64,000 nt of DNA from Clitoria ternatea (GCA_037962975.1 CM075675.1:3358001-3422000); one strand, 5' to 3'; shown: positions 34,075 to 45,420, counted from the first letter of the stretch. Translations and numbers: made by a program. The notes: generated by a model from the sequence alone, not told the origin.

Positions 34075-34881
34075 TGATCCGGTCTGGATACCGGCCCCCA
34101 TTCTTGTGACGTCGGACTGAGCTCATATAAGGAAATCCGATGTCCTGGTTCAACGTTACCACGCCGGATATCCGTTGTCTGGCCGTCCGTCCTCACTCCA
34201 CGACAGCATCATTCATTTTCTCCATATCGGTTCTATGTTCATTTTTACAGGATATTTATATAATTGTTAGCTTTTCCCTCATAGCAAGAGAAGAGCCTTT
34301 TGATAACTTATCAACGAAGACACTGTTTGTAGCAAAATACGTCACATCAATGGCTTCAGAAAGTAAGTGGGCGTGTCAGCAGATTATGCGGAAAAGATGA
34401 TTATCCTCTCCTCTCTCTAGAGGATTGTACTCTGATAATTGACCTACCCTCCTGACACATTCTGAAAGTCGAGCCACTTTGATTGACACAATATACACGC
34501 AATCAGAGATAAGGGACCCACCTGCATCCAACGTCTCATTTTTTCTCTTACGTTCAACTATAAGAAGCCATATCAACACATATGCATGGTATCGTTATTC
34601 TATCTCACACTTTACTGTTACTACGCTTGAGTATTCATTCAGTTCATACACTCTTCTAACTTGAGCGTCGGAGAATCTTCGCAGGTGGCACCACCTTTCG
34701 CCCCCCTACAACGCGAATCGTTGGTGTAAAGGATCTCCAGGACAACAAGATCGGCCTCTCCCACTGAGAGACCGGATTAATACATCGGATATACACAGTT
34801 CCGGTGTGCAAACCCTGAAAACACCTGCATCCTTGTGGCTGGTCCCACACCGGATCCTAGACCCCGGTCCAGACCAGTTCA
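34075..34881 (+). repeat. 5' LTR of the gag-only element
   Basis: 807 bp, TGATCCGGTCTGGATACCGG to GGTCCAGACCAGTTCA. A TATAAGAA motif at about 34559 sits where the related LTR at 44878 has TATAAATA. Confidence 0.95.
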
Positions 34882-34882
34882 T

Positions 34883-34900
34883 TGGCACGCCCAGTGGGAC
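34883..34900 (+). promoter_or_regulatory. Primer binding site
   Basis: TGGCACGCCCAGTGGGAC follows the 5' LTR after one base. Shared with the element at 26680 (one difference). Confidence 0.8.
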
Positions 34901-34943
34901 TCGATAGAGTTATTCCCATTTTCGCAGAAGTTAGGTTGTCACA

Positions 34944-36353
34944 ATGGAAGGTGATGGGAGAGATTTCGTGGAAGGTCACGTGGAGGATATGACCCATCAA
35001 CAGGCTGGGAGGAGACTCGTCTTCGAACCCCCTGCAACTCAAACCCGGAGGATGGTGCAAGTGCAGACGCCTGACCCTCGCGATGAGGTTATCAGGCAAC
35101 TGAAGGAGGAGCTGATGGAGCTGAGGCGAGAGAGAGGAGGAGCTGGGGACAGAGTAGCGTCTCATGCAGAGGAGGCTCACCATGCATCAGCGAGGGATAG
35201 ATCTACCACCCTCCAGTATTCGAAGGTCCCTACATATGAAGAGAGGGAGCAGACGCAGGACTCTGGTGATAGAGTTAGTATCAGGAGAAGAGAGCAGACG
35301 GTGGTAACTTCAGGGACATACAAGCTTAGTGTCCCTTTCTCAAGAAGGTTGATGAGTATTGTCATTCCAAAACATTTGCAAACAACTCAGCCATTGTCGA
35401 TTGGGAAGTATAATGGAGAGACCGACCCCACTAAGCATTTGGATGCTTATGTTTATGAAGCTATGTATCTGGGAGCAGACGAAGATGTCATGTGCAGAAT
35501 GTTCCCAAGGACGTTGACGGAGGAAGCTCTCAGCTGGTTTAAAAGTTTGCCTTCAGGATCTATAGACTCTTGGGAGGAAATGGCTGCTGCATTCGAAAGC
35601 CATTTCGTCATCTCCAGGGATATCCCAAGAACTTCCCATACCTTGGCTCAGATAAGGCAGGGAGAAAATGAAACTCTCAAAGAGTTTTTGAAGAGATTCT
35701 ACAAAGAAGCTGCTTTGGTGCCTAACCTTACAGAGGCTATTCAGCTTCACATCATTGTCGAAGCCTTATGGCCTGGATCCGCCTTCGCTTTGTCTTTGGC
35801 TAAGAATCCCCCAACGACGTTGGAGGAGTTTCGAAGAAAAGCCTCGAAATACGTGGGCGTGGAAATGCACTTGGAGGTAACATCGGCCAAAAGGAAATCT
35901 CCAACGCCCCATCAACAATATAGAGATAAAAGTTGGCCTAGATCGGAACGTATGGAGAGTCCGGCCCAAGGCAGAGTCTTCAATAATCTGAGTCAGGAAG
36001 AACGGATACATGCCTTTGGCAATTACACTCCGTTAAACTCTAAGCGGTCTCAAATTCTAAGAGAGATCGGATGGTCAACGCTTACTTCGTACGGGGTCAG
36101 GATGCCGCCCCAGCTTCGCAAACATGGAGACTCTCAGAAATACTGCGAATTCCATGAGCAAGGGGGCCACTCAACGGATGAATGTCATACCCTGAAGAAT
36201 ACTATCGAGACCCTGGTCAGGGAGGGTAAACTTAAGCAGTATCTTTTAAAAGAAGCTATTTCGGAGAAGCCAAGGGAAGTCCGAATTAGCAAGCATGAGC
36301 AGCAAAGTGTTATGCCCCAACAACATCAGGGTCCCCGAGAGGTCATTGACTGA
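34944..36353 (+). CDS. gag: Intact Gag polyprotein, Tat lineage
   Basis: This 469-residue frame runs from ATG at 34944, about 45 bases after the primer binding site, to a TGA, with no break. The N-terminal third is charged and probably partly coiled coil (KEELMELRRERGG). The Retrotrans_gag domain lies at about residues 150-310 (KYNGETDPTKHLDAY, AMYLGADEDVMC, SWFKSLPSGSIDSWEEMA, LKEFLKRFYKEA). A zinc-knuckle-like C-x2-H-x4-H-x4-C (CEFHEQGGHSTDEC) lies near residue 400. Gag builds the virus-like particle that packages the RNA. It ends with its own stop and no pol follows. The intact frame and near-identical LTRs suggest recent selection or recent insertion. Lineage is inferred from the linked pol in the related element. 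Confidence 0.92.
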   Translation: MEGDGRDFVEGHVEDMTHQQAGRRLVFEPPATQTRRMVQVQTPDPRDEVIRQLKEELMELRRERGGAGDRVASHAEEAHHASARDRSTTLQYSKVPTYEEREQTQDSGDRVSIRRREQTVVTSGTYKLSVPFSRRLMSIVIPKHLQTTQPLSIGKYNGETDPTKHLDAYVYEAMYLGADEDVMCRMFPRTLTEEALSWFKSLPSGSIDSWEEMAAAFESHFVISRDIPRTSHTLAQIRQGENETLKEFLKRFYKEAALVPNLTEAIQLHIIVEALWPGSAFALSLAKNPPTTLEEFRRKASKYVGVEMHLEVTSAKRKSPTPHQQYRDKSWPRSERMESPAQGRVFNNLSQEERIHAFGNYTPLNSKRSQILREIGWSTLTSYGVRMPPQLRKHGDSQKYCEFHEQGGHSTDECHTLKNTIETLVREGKLKQYLLKEAISEKPREVRISKHEQQSVMPQQHQGPREVID

Positions 36354-36728
36354 GTATCAAGCCATTAAAGCTAAGGACGCCCTTAGCTGTTATATCTAGT
36401 CGGTAAGACGGTATGCGCTCTTTTTTTTTTTTCCTTGCTCGGGCTTTTCCGATCGGGTTTTACCAAGAAGGTTTAATGAGGTGTAACCTCGACTTGGCTC
36501 TTTTTCTTTCTTTTGTATAGTACTTCATAATTAATGAAAATTTCCTTCTGCTTACCTGTTGTTTTCATTATTTTACTCAACGCATAATTCCGTTGTGATA
36601 AGATATCCTCAGGACGGATGATCTCATTCACACATTCTGTGTGTTGACGATGTAACTCCTCGAGGCAACATGGGTTGTAGGGCTGGTCCTTTTCCCAAAG
36701 GCCACAAACCGAACCCCATTCAAAGAAC

Positions 36729-37165
36729 GGTGAATGGGTGAAATCCAACACCGGATGAAGAAGACCGGTGAATGGGTAAAATCCAACACCGGGTGAAGAA
36801 AACGGTGAATGGGTAAAATCCAACACCGGGTGAAGAAAACGGTGAATGGGTAAAATCCAACACCGGATGTAGAAGACCGGTGAATGGGTAAAATCCAACA
36901 CCGGGAGAAGAAAACGGTGAATGGGTAAAATCCAACATCGGATGTAGAAGACCGGTGAATGGGTAAAATCCAACACCGGATGAAGAAGACCGGTGAATGG
37001 GTAAAATCCAACACCGGGTGAAAAAAATGGTGAATGCGTAAAATCCAACACCGGATGAAGAAGACCGGTGAATGGGTAAAATCCAACACCGGGTGAAGAA
37101 AATGGTGAATGCGTAAAATCCAACACCAGATGTAGAAGATTGGCGAACGGGTAAAATCTAACACC
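36729..37165 (+). repeat. 38-bp tandem array in the 3' UTR, about 11-12 copies
   Basis: The unit is close to GGTGAATGGGTAAAATCCAA followed by CACCGG and AAGAAGACC or GAAGAAAAC. Two variants of 38 and 37 bp alternate in parts of the array, as if a two-unit block had been amplified. The last copies are more diverged. Confidence 0.93.
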
Positions 37166-37628
37166 GGTTAAAGCCTGGGGTAGTAAGCTGGTTCTTCCGT
37201 AAAGCCACACTGAACCCCAGGTAATAAAGACCTTTTATTCTGCAGGTCAAAGACTCAATTCCCCAGGACGGATGCTCTCAACCACATATTCTGTGAGTTG
37301 ACGAGGTAACTCCTGGCGCGGACAATTCCCATCATCATCCTGATGATGGAAGTCTTTGAAGACACAATCCGTACTCCTACGATTGAAAAATGTCTCCAGG
37401 GCGGATTATCTAAATCACTTAATATGTAACCTGACGATGTAGTTCCTGGTATTGTACACATCCCCAAGATGGATGATCTCGATCACCTATGAAGTGATTC
37501 GACGATAAAGCTCCTGAACTTGTTCCCATGCAGATAAGACAACGGTTCCAAACTGAAGCACAGATGCATAACTCTTTATTCCATAAAGATCAACCAACAT
37601 GCAACAACGCTTCGCAAACAGAGTCAAC

Positions 37629-37810
37629 AAAAACTCCTTGGGGGGAAAGGATTGGTGTCTCAGCTATATGCTGCACCATACCGACCCTAAGGTCCAGAAA
37701 ACTCCTTGGGGGGAAAGGATTTGTGTCTCAGCTATATGCTGCACCATACCGCCTCAAAGGTTTAACCAATTTCTTGCAGGAACAATTGGTGTCACAAGCC
37801 ATATGCTGCA
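37629..37810 (+). repeat. 69-bp tandem repeat, 2.5 copies
   Basis: AAAACTCCTTGGGGGGAAAG begins copies at 37629 and 37698; a third, diverged copy keeps ATATGCTGCACCATA. Confidence 0.85.
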
Positions 37811-38128
37811 CCATAGCCATCCTGGATTCAACAATTCTCATTTGATCAGGAGTTACACTCCGGTCCAAGTTCAAAAGGATGAACACTCCATCCAAAGCTT
37901 AACTCCGCCTTCTTACGAAATCGAACTCATTGAAATTCCTAAGAGGCTATTCTGCCTTAAAAGCGCGAAAACACTTGTCCGAAAAGCTAAACCTGAGTAT
38001 TGTAGCTTATTAAAGTGACTCCGCCAGTCACTATAACAAGCTATGTCACCAGAATGAACTACCGGCATCCAGACTTCTCTAAAGAGTTGTGTAGCTCATA
38101 TGAGCAACTTAACAGTCCCTCATACAAG

Positions 38129-38140
38129 CTAGGGGACAAA
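38129..38140 (+). promoter_or_regulatory. Polypurine tract
   Basis: GCTAGGGGACAAA lies directly before the 3' LTR. Confidence 0.75.
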
Positions 38141-38947
38141 TGATCCGGTCTGGATACCGGCCCCCATTCTTGTGACGTCGGACTGAGCTCATATAAGGAA
38201 ATCCGATGTCCTAGTTCAACGTTACCACGCCGGATATCCGTTGTCTGGCCGTCCGTCCTCACTCCACGACAGCATCATTCATTTTCTCCATATCGGTTCT
38301 ATGTTCATTTTTACAGGATATTTATATAATTGTTAGCTTTTCCCTCATAGCAAGAGAAGAGCCTTTTGATAACTTATCAACGAAGACACTGTTTGTAGCA
38401 AAATACGTCACATCAATGGCTTCAGAAAGTAAGTGGGCGTGTCAGCAGATTATGCGGAAAAGGTGATTATCCTCTCCTCTCTCTAGAGGATTGTACTCTG
38501 ATAATTGACCTACCCTCCTGACACATTCTGAAAGTCGAGCCACTTTGATTGACACAATATACACGCAATCAGAGATAAGGGACCCACCTGCATCCAACGT
38601 CTCATTTTTTCTCTTACGTTCAACTATAAGAAGCCATATCAACACATATGCATGGTATCGTTATTCTATCTCACACTTTACTGTTACTACGCTTGAGTAT
38701 TCATTCAGTTCATACACTCTTCTAACTTGAGCGTCGGAGAATCTTCGCAGGTGGCACCACCTTTCGCCCCCCTACAACGCGAATCGTTGGTGTAAAGGAT
38801 CTCCAGGACAACAAGATCGGCCTCTCCCACTGAGAGACCGGATTAATACATCGGATATACACAGTTCCGGTGTGCAAACCCTGAAAACACCTGCATCCTT
38901 GTGGCTGGTCCCACACCGGATCCTAGACCCCGGTCCAGACCAGTTCA
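38141..38947 (+). repeat. 3' LTR of the gag-only element
   Basis: 807 bp. I see two differences from the 5' LTR: CCTAGTTC for CCTGGTTC near 38207 and AAAAGGTG for AAAAGATG near 38461. Confidence 0.95.
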
Positions 38948-39488
38948 CATAGCATCTGCATAAGAAAGCTTACAGGACTATATGGGGCCAACATTAGAAG
39001 GGCTTAGGCCCTGTGGGGGTTTCTTCAGACTCTAAGAAGACCTTGAGCGGGACTCAAGGCGGCCTTAGAGTAGGACTCAAGGCTAGCTCGTGATACTATC
39101 GCTGACGCTGGGAGTGATTGTGTTGCATGAATGGGCAAACAGTTTGGTACCTGTAAAACAGTCACATCAGCTGGGAGCTGGATATATATTTGAATTATGA
39201 TATCCCATCATTAGAAATGGATCCATATGCATTGCATTATAGCTACGAGGCAGCCATTATGACGTGGATATGTTGTGGGATAGCTATTGACATACACTAA
39301 ATGTTGCAGGGCAACCATTGTGATCATGAGAAGTTGTGAGACAACTATTAAGGATGTTTGATATTGTGTTATGTTGATATGATGATATAATATGTGTTTA
39401 TAATATAGGTTAAATGGAAATATTGGTGTGATGAATTGGACTGATTAAAATGAGTTATGGAATACCAAATCTAGTTCTGTATTTGTCA

Positions 39489-39492
<4 letters not shown>

Positions 39493-39556
<64 letters not shown>

Positions 39557-39576
39557 GTGTGTGTGTATATATATAT
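39493..39576. repeat. Compound (AT)n(TG)n microsatellite
   Basis: About 15 AT, then about 13 TG, then mixed TATG, TG and AT units. Confidence 0.95.
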
Positions 39577-40057
39577 GTCACTCCTGCACCAATTTTTATC
39601 TTTTAGTAAACTTAGACCGCAAGGATGATTATTGAAAGCTTTAGAAGCTAGCGGTGGATGAATTCTAGGGAGGATTCATTTGTATAAATGACCCTTGTAT
39701 AACTTTTTGATATAGGAGCGTTGGTCGGCTCTTCATGTACATAAATTTCTCTTTTGATACTGATATGTTTGTGTAGTGGATATAGGTAACTGACGACTTC
39801 ACTGGAAGTCTAGATGTGATTTTGGATATATACGTGTGTGGACACTTACGAATGATGTTAATGATGATATAGGATGGTGTTTTGGATTTGTGAACCATGG
39901 ATGGATCCATGATGAATGTCATATTGAGATTTATACTCAGGAACTATTTAGAGATTCACATAGCACCTATACTTGTTTTGGGGCTTCCGCGCGATCTGAT
40001 TGACTCGTAAAAAATTGAAAAAAATTTTCTGTATTTTTTCATTAAAGTAGTGTCACA

Positions 40058-41690
40058 TTAATTATAAATTTCTCTGTATAAATAACAAATAAATAAAAAA
40101 AGATTTTTACTATAGTTCTATCATGACTAGTGTTAAAATAACCTACATCTAATAAAAAATAATAACATGAGGAGAAGTTAACGACTAACAAACATGTAAA
40201 TGAATTAATTAATAAGAAATTATCCTGACGTAACTAATAATCAATATTAAAAACTTACCAACAAAATAATTAATGTTAAAATCCTATAAAAATAACTCAA
40301 TGACGTCGTGGTCATATTTAATTCGAATTATGTCAAACTTAATAAATTATTCCAGGTGATTGGCTTTCTTATCCAATGCCAATCAAAGTCTTTCTAATAA
40401 CGCCATTTTTTTTTTCAATCAATGACGTCTTTTTCCCACTATTTTCTTTCAGTTTTCAATACCAAATCATTATCATTCACATACTCGACTCCTGCATAGG
40501 GATATTCTCAAAGTATTAAGGTTTATTTGCATTAATGTGTCACTTAAAAAATAATGAGAATCTAAAAGTTATATTTATACAACGAGCTAATGGGAGGCAG
40601 GCTATTTGGAGCCTGAATCCAACAGGTAGTGTTAACCGTTTGAGATGAGATCATAAAGAATCACGACCCTCTACAATAAAGGAATGAAGGAGTACTGGTG
40701 GGACCCCTCTAACTCGGGGGAAGAATATGTAAATGAAACTAAGCTTAAAATGGTAAGAGTAAGATATTTAAAATTGTAAAATTAAAAAATACCTTTTTAA
40801 AAAATCAAAGTTTCTTTCATCTTTTTACCGCTACAACCTATTTAAATTGAGAACATTCATATCATGGTAAGATTGATTTTCCAATGAAATTTTTTTTATT
40901 TATAAAGTATAAACTCGAGAAATTGTCAAAAAAAATCAAATATATACTATTTAAATTAACGCCCATTAAAAATAAAAGGTACTTTAAAGATGTTTTATTA
41001 ATATATTCTTCATTCTTTTTACCAAGATTAATATAAGTAATAAAATGTATATTATAGCAATATTTGTTACAAAGTAATTTGGGTGCTTTCTATGATACTT
41101 CGAGTTTGAGCTTGTACCAATACATCCCTCGCTTAAACCGGTATAAAAATTAGAAATAGAAAACTGTTTTAGGGTTTTCATTTTTATTAGTACACCTTCA
41201 ACTGTGGGGACGATAAAGAAGAAATTATTTATATTAAATTATCTAATGTTTTTTTTCTTAATTTAAAGATGTAACTCATTACCACTGTTGGGATTAGAAA
41301 AATGTTTTGTTGAATATTTTGGTAGCCAGGGTTTAAAATTAGGGCTTGGATGTAATATTGAAAATGTTCGGGGTTGGTTATTATTTTCGCAAACCATGAG
41401 GGGTTACTGTCTGAAATTTGCCTAATTAGTCCTCGTAAAATTTTTAGAATTTGAAATTAGTCTTTGAATTTTTTTTTTTGTTAAGTTTTGATCCTTATCT
41501 CTTTTAAAATGTTAGGGATTAGCTCATTAATGGAAAAGTGCTAAGTACTGACATGACGATTAAACTTGATGTGTCGTGTACACGTATTAATGTGACTCAC
41601 CATTGGTTACATAAACGTTTAGGAGTTCATTAGTTATGATATAAATTAATTCCTAACACTTAAAAAAACTAATTTTTTTATAGATAATAA
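40058..41690. other. AT-rich intergenic DNA
   Basis: No gene or RNA is supported. The stretch at 41420-41600 (AATTAGTCCTCGTAAAA, GGGATTAGCTCATTAATGG) has the style of a dispersed plant repeat also seen near 340-420, but I cannot define ends. Confidence 0.4.
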
Positions 41691-41709
41691 ACTCAAATAT
41701 CAATATCAA

Positions 41710-41860
41710 CATGTAGTTGGTTTAAGTAGTATATGTTTGATTCCTTTTAAATAAGTGTTTAGGGTTCGAGTCTTATTGAGAGAAAGAAACTATATTGTAA
41801 GAGTTAGATTAACTATAATGTAGATATTCCAACTCGGATAAATTATCCTCTGAAAAAAAT
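41710..41860 (+). mobile_element. Probable tRNA-derived SINE
   Basis: An A-box-like TAGTTGGTTTAAGTAGTA (41714) is followed about 45 bases later by a B-box-like GGGTTCGAGTC (41763), the internal RNA polymerase III promoter of tRNA-derived SINEs. I could not find a target duplication. Confidence 0.5.
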
Positions 41861-42115
41861 ATACTTGTGGTTAAAAGAAAAAACTTAAATCTCAACAACT
41901 TACGTGATCATTTACTTAAGTTTTCAATTAGTAAAAAGTCCACATTTTAAAAAGATAAAACGTGTAATATTTTCTTAATTATATTAAACTTTGTTGGCGT
42001 ATATACATATATTAATCTTGGCACTTATTTCAAAAATTTATAATCTATTTACATAAGATTTTTTTTTTTTTTACTTTCATGTATATTAAAGCTAACATAG
42101 GCCAATTCCCAATTT

Positions 42116-42286
42116 TTTTGGTAGAATACCACAAATATCCAGTCCACTGAGCAGACTAATCTGACTCGGAATTTATTTCGGGATCAAGGTTTTACACTCC
42201 TCTCAATCGTAATTTTCAGGGATCAATCCTTAAACCTTCCTATTAAAGTCTAACCCTTAACACCACTAGACCAACGAATACTTGGT
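42116..42286 (-). mobile_element. SINE with a 16-bp target duplication
   Basis: GGCCAATTCCCAATTT occurs at 42100-42115 and 42287-42302, flanking 171 bp. On the minus strand the body starts near ACCAAGTATTCG, carries an A-box-like TTGGTCTAGTGGTG and a B-box-like GGTTTAAGGATTGATCC about 40 bases later, and ends in CTACCAAAAAAA. Pol III boxes, a short A tail and a long perfect target duplication together identify a SINE. Confidence 0.85.
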
Positions 42287-42302
42287 GGCCAATTCCCAAT
42301 TT

Positions 42303-43190
42303 GGTACTTGAGAGTTAAATTTTGAGGCATCAAATAGTTAAGATTTTATTTTCATATCAATGTGGATGGCTATAGCTAACTTGATTTTTGACATGTGGCT
42401 TCTTTGATTGTCTTCCAACCGGACCTAAATTGATGGGGCAGCATTGTCTGTCAGGAAATCACTTCTCACAGTAGTTGTTTTACAATATATACACCCTCCA
42501 TGCATTAACAGGTTTTCTAGTTAGAAAAATATTAAAATATGAGTTTATTTAATCTGCATACACGAAAAGAAGTCAAAAAAATTAAGAATATTATTAACAT
42601 TTACTTATCTTGATATTTTTAAGTAAAAAAACTTCTATATTTAATCCTTTATCTTTTATAAAGTAACACATGTGAGATAAAATCTTAAAATATTTCCCTT
42701 TTCTTATAAAAAAATTCCAATAACCAATGTGTGTGTGCATTGCGTCGTGTTGGACCACATGCAGTTCATCTCTCTCTGATTTCGCGTGTTGTGGTTCGAG
42801 GCGCAAAGGAAGGCACATCAGAGGGTATGCTTTCAATAAATAATTGTAAAAATAAAATTATTAAGGTTGGTAAATATATTAAAATTCAACAAAATAAATA
42901 AATAAATCTCTAGCTAACTGAGAACTATACAGAATTTATATGTTGTAAGGAAATTTAAAAATGGGTATTTTATTTAAAATTAAAACAAATGTAATCTTTC
43001 CATATCTTGTGATCTGTCTCTGGTTATGAACAGCTATCTGTTAATATTTTTAATGATGAATGTATGATAATTATGTGTTACTTTGTATTTCCTCCCATCG
43101 ATCCAAAGAAGCAATTATCAAATTTAGTTTACGATATATAATATTCTTAATGATTAATGTGATGCACCTGTCTATTTACTTTATGGATAA
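42303..43190. other. AT-rich intergenic DNA
   Basis: No gene is supported. Near 43080-43140 TTTGTATTTCCTCCCATCGA resembles one end of the MITE at 43194, so a partial copy may lie here. Confidence 0.4.
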
Positions 43191-43193
43191 TGT

Positions 43194-43353
43194 ATTACTT
43201 CGTATTTCCTCCGATCCAAAAACGTAATTATGGAATAAAAAAATTATATTCTATTTAAATATATTAATTATTTTTTCTATACTTCTAAAATCATCTTTGA
43301 AACTAGAGGACTGGGGGAAATTAATGAAAGTAGAGGATTGGGATGGAGTACGA
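43194..43353. mobile_element. Stowaway-like MITE
   Basis: The left end TACTTCGTATTTCCTCCGAT and the complement of the right end TATTTCGTACTCCATCCCAA are imperfect inverted repeats of the CTCC(C)TCCG-type seen in Stowaway/Mariner MITEs. TA dinucleotides flank both ends. The interior is AT-rich and non-coding. Confidence 0.55.
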
Positions 43354-43439
43354 AATACTAGCCTCTCCTTCAAGAAACAAGATATGGAAAGTTTTTGTGA
43401 TTCAGGTAATAGATTACCTTTTTTTTGTACGTAGTTCAT

Positions 43440-44877
43440 GTCTTGTCTTTTCTTTTACACAGATTTATTCTCCCTTACCCACATGGCCCTTTGGTTAAAA
43501 ACAAACGTAGGCATGTATTGTGTTCACCCAACAACTATAAAACTATTTGTAAGGATGACATGATTACTAATACTCCCACAGTTTGAAAATTTTTGTTGTT
43601 TTCACTTTTTTTTATTCTGTAACTATTGTTGCTTTAGAAATTCTAGGTGCAATTTATTTATATTTTTCAAATTTATCTTCTTGTAATTAGTGTATCATAT
43701 TTTGTTTGATCAATGAATAAGACTTGGATAATTGAAACATTATTTATTACTAATCGTGAACACTTATTTTCGTCTAGCCCAAAAAAAAGAAAATAAGGAA
43801 AAACAAGAATGAATGAATGAAAAAGAAATGAAAGAGAAGGAAAAAAGGGAAACTTGCATGCTATACTTAGGGGTAGACACTAGCCACTAGGAAAATAAGG
43901 CCTCCACGCATAGCGTCAGGCTTACGGATATCACCCCTTTCAGCATGCATTATTTTCAGTGGGTCAAAATGCTTTCTAATCATCTCTCATTAAGCCTACG
44001 CAGTTAGCCACTAATTCCACTCACTCAGCTTCCATAATTGCCCGCTCACCACAAAAAGACACATAATGGGGTGGAAAAGTGTAAAAGGACAATGGAGGTG
44101 GGTTGCCTTGGTCAAAATATAGTGCGCTGAAATCATGGAGCCATTATGTGCGAATTAGAGCTTATAAATAGGACCCCAAGGGGAGAAGTGGGAGAATACA
44201 CAAACACAGAAGGGACACAACACAAAGATAAAAGAGCTTGGAGAAATGCTGACAAATCATGTTTTGAAAGCTTGAAACCATAACAAAGGTGTTTTGAAAA
44301 CAAGAGTATTTCTTAAGGAGAGGAACCCGGTAACCTAAAGCTTCATAAAAGACTTATAATTGGCTTTAAAACACTTTAGGTTTGAGTTAGAAAGACTTGA
44401 AAATGAAGAAAACCAAAACAGAAAACCTAAGCTTCAAGCATGTGTGTGGTTACGCATCAGCTCCATGTGCAGCGTCAGGATCAAATTTCCCCTTGACACA
44501 TAAAGCCCAACTTGCGCGTAGCGTCACCCCCAACTCCCATATTCATAAAGTTTTCTCAATTTTCACCCTTTCCTTCAATATTTATTGTTGTGACAAGGTA
44601 GTTTCAATGATTAATGCATAATTGTTTTTATATGTTTCTTTTACCACATTTTATTTTATTTTTACTGTATTTTGTTTTATTTTTTTTATTTTTGTTGTTA
44701 TAATTAGGATCCCAATTTTATTTACCCTTTCATATTTTATTCTTTCTATTCATAGCCTTCGTCATAATTAGTATATTTATCTTTTTATATTTCAATTTTC
44801 CATTTTATTTCCCTATTTTATTGTATTTTATTTTATTTTTTATTGTTTATTTATCTTTCTATACTTTACTTTCTATT
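43440..44877. other. Intergenic DNA with a promoter-like stretch
   Basis: GCTTATAAATAGGACCCC at 44160-44177 resembles a TATA box, and the 200 bases after it (ACACAAACACAGAAGGGACA, AAAGAGCTTGGAG) read like a transcript leader, but no coding region follows. It could be a piece of an old LTR (U3-R) or a lost gene promoter. The final 250 bases are T-rich. Confidence 0.4.
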
Positions 44878-45420
44878 TGATCCGGTCTGGATACCGACCC
44901 CATAAGTTGTGACGTCAGCATGACTGTTCAGAGGGACAACCAGTATCACAGAGCAGTATCTTCACACCTGTTATCCGTTCTCACTTGTCCGTTTTCACTT
45001 CTTCGGATACTTCATCCGTCCCCACTCCCCTGTCATATATAACCGTTTGCCCCAGTGTCACGATGAGATAAGAGGGGTTATAACTTATCAGTATAGATAC
45101 TCTGCACAGCGGAATGTGCCAATATCACTTACAGAAAGGAGTAGGTACGATCGCAGGCGTGATGTACGAAAAAGGTGATTATCCCTCATCCCTGTGTCAG
45201 GATCGTACATTGATAATTGACCTACCCACTGTCACTCTCTGAATACCGAGCCACTGTGATTGACACTTTATACACGGTATCAGAGCCTTTGGGCCCACCT
45301 GCATCCAACGATTCATTTTCCGCGTCCAACTATAAATAGCATATTACAATACACATGCAAGGTTACGTTGTTCTAACTCTCATTTCACTATTGAATTGCT
45401 AAAGTATTCACTGAGTTCAT
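44878..45420 (+). repeat. Truncated 5' LTR
   Basis: It starts TGATCCGGTCTGGATACCGA and follows the 807-bp LTR at 34075 as far as GAGTTCAT (equivalent to about 34645), where it jumps into pol. A TATA box, CTATAAATAGC, lies at 45330-45340. About 240 bp of LTR, the primer binding site and all of gag are deleted. Confidence 0.8.

Larger units (their letters stand above)
36354..38128 (+). other. 3' untranslated region of the gag-only element
   Basis: It starts with sequence homologous to that after the pol stop at 49321 (GGTAAGACGG, then TTTAATGAGG and an ATTAATGAAAA tail). A motif near CCAGGACGGATGATCT followed by GACGATGTAACTCCT occurs around 36610 and, diverged, at 37261, 37398 and 37467. It holds the 38-bp array at 36729-37165 and a 69-bp duplication at 37629-37800. 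No protein is supported; the long minus-strand frame over the array is an artefact of the repeat. Confidence 0.8.
34075..38947 (+). mobile_element. Young gag-only Tat-lineage retrotransposon
   Basis: This 4873-bp element has a perfect CATAG target duplication (34070-34074, 38948-38952), two 807-bp LTRs (34075-34881, 38141-38947) that I see differ at two positions only, a primer binding site, an intact gag, tandem arrays and a polypurine tract. There is no protease, reverse transcriptase, RNase H or integrase. Such gag-only elements (TR-GAG type) depend on a relative for Pol. Its post-coding region matches that of the pol-bearing element at 44878. Confidence 0.95.
32247..40057 (+). mobile_element. 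Tekay-like LTR, interrupted by a gag-only element
   Basis: The ends are TGTGACATC (32247) and AGTGTCACA (40057), mutually inverted TGTGACA/TGTCACA. Without the nested element and its 5-bp duplication it is about 2930 bp. It has the character of long chromovirus-type LTRs: a pyrimidine-rich promoter-proximal part at 32640-33000 and no coding domain. The flanks (TGAAA, TTAAT) do not match, so this is either a recombinant solo LTR or the ends are misplaced. Confidence 0.5.

Noticed and set aside
36473..37210. 245-codon minus-strand open frame with repeats like FYPFTGLLHPVLDFTHSP
   Set aside because: It is the 38-bp tandem array read in translation; other phases are also open over the same array, and the region is the 3' UTR of a retrotransposon on the plus strand.
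41710..42286. tRNA genes suggested by A-box and B-box motifs
   Set aside because: No cloverleaf with acceptor stem can be drawn; SINE structure explains the boxes.
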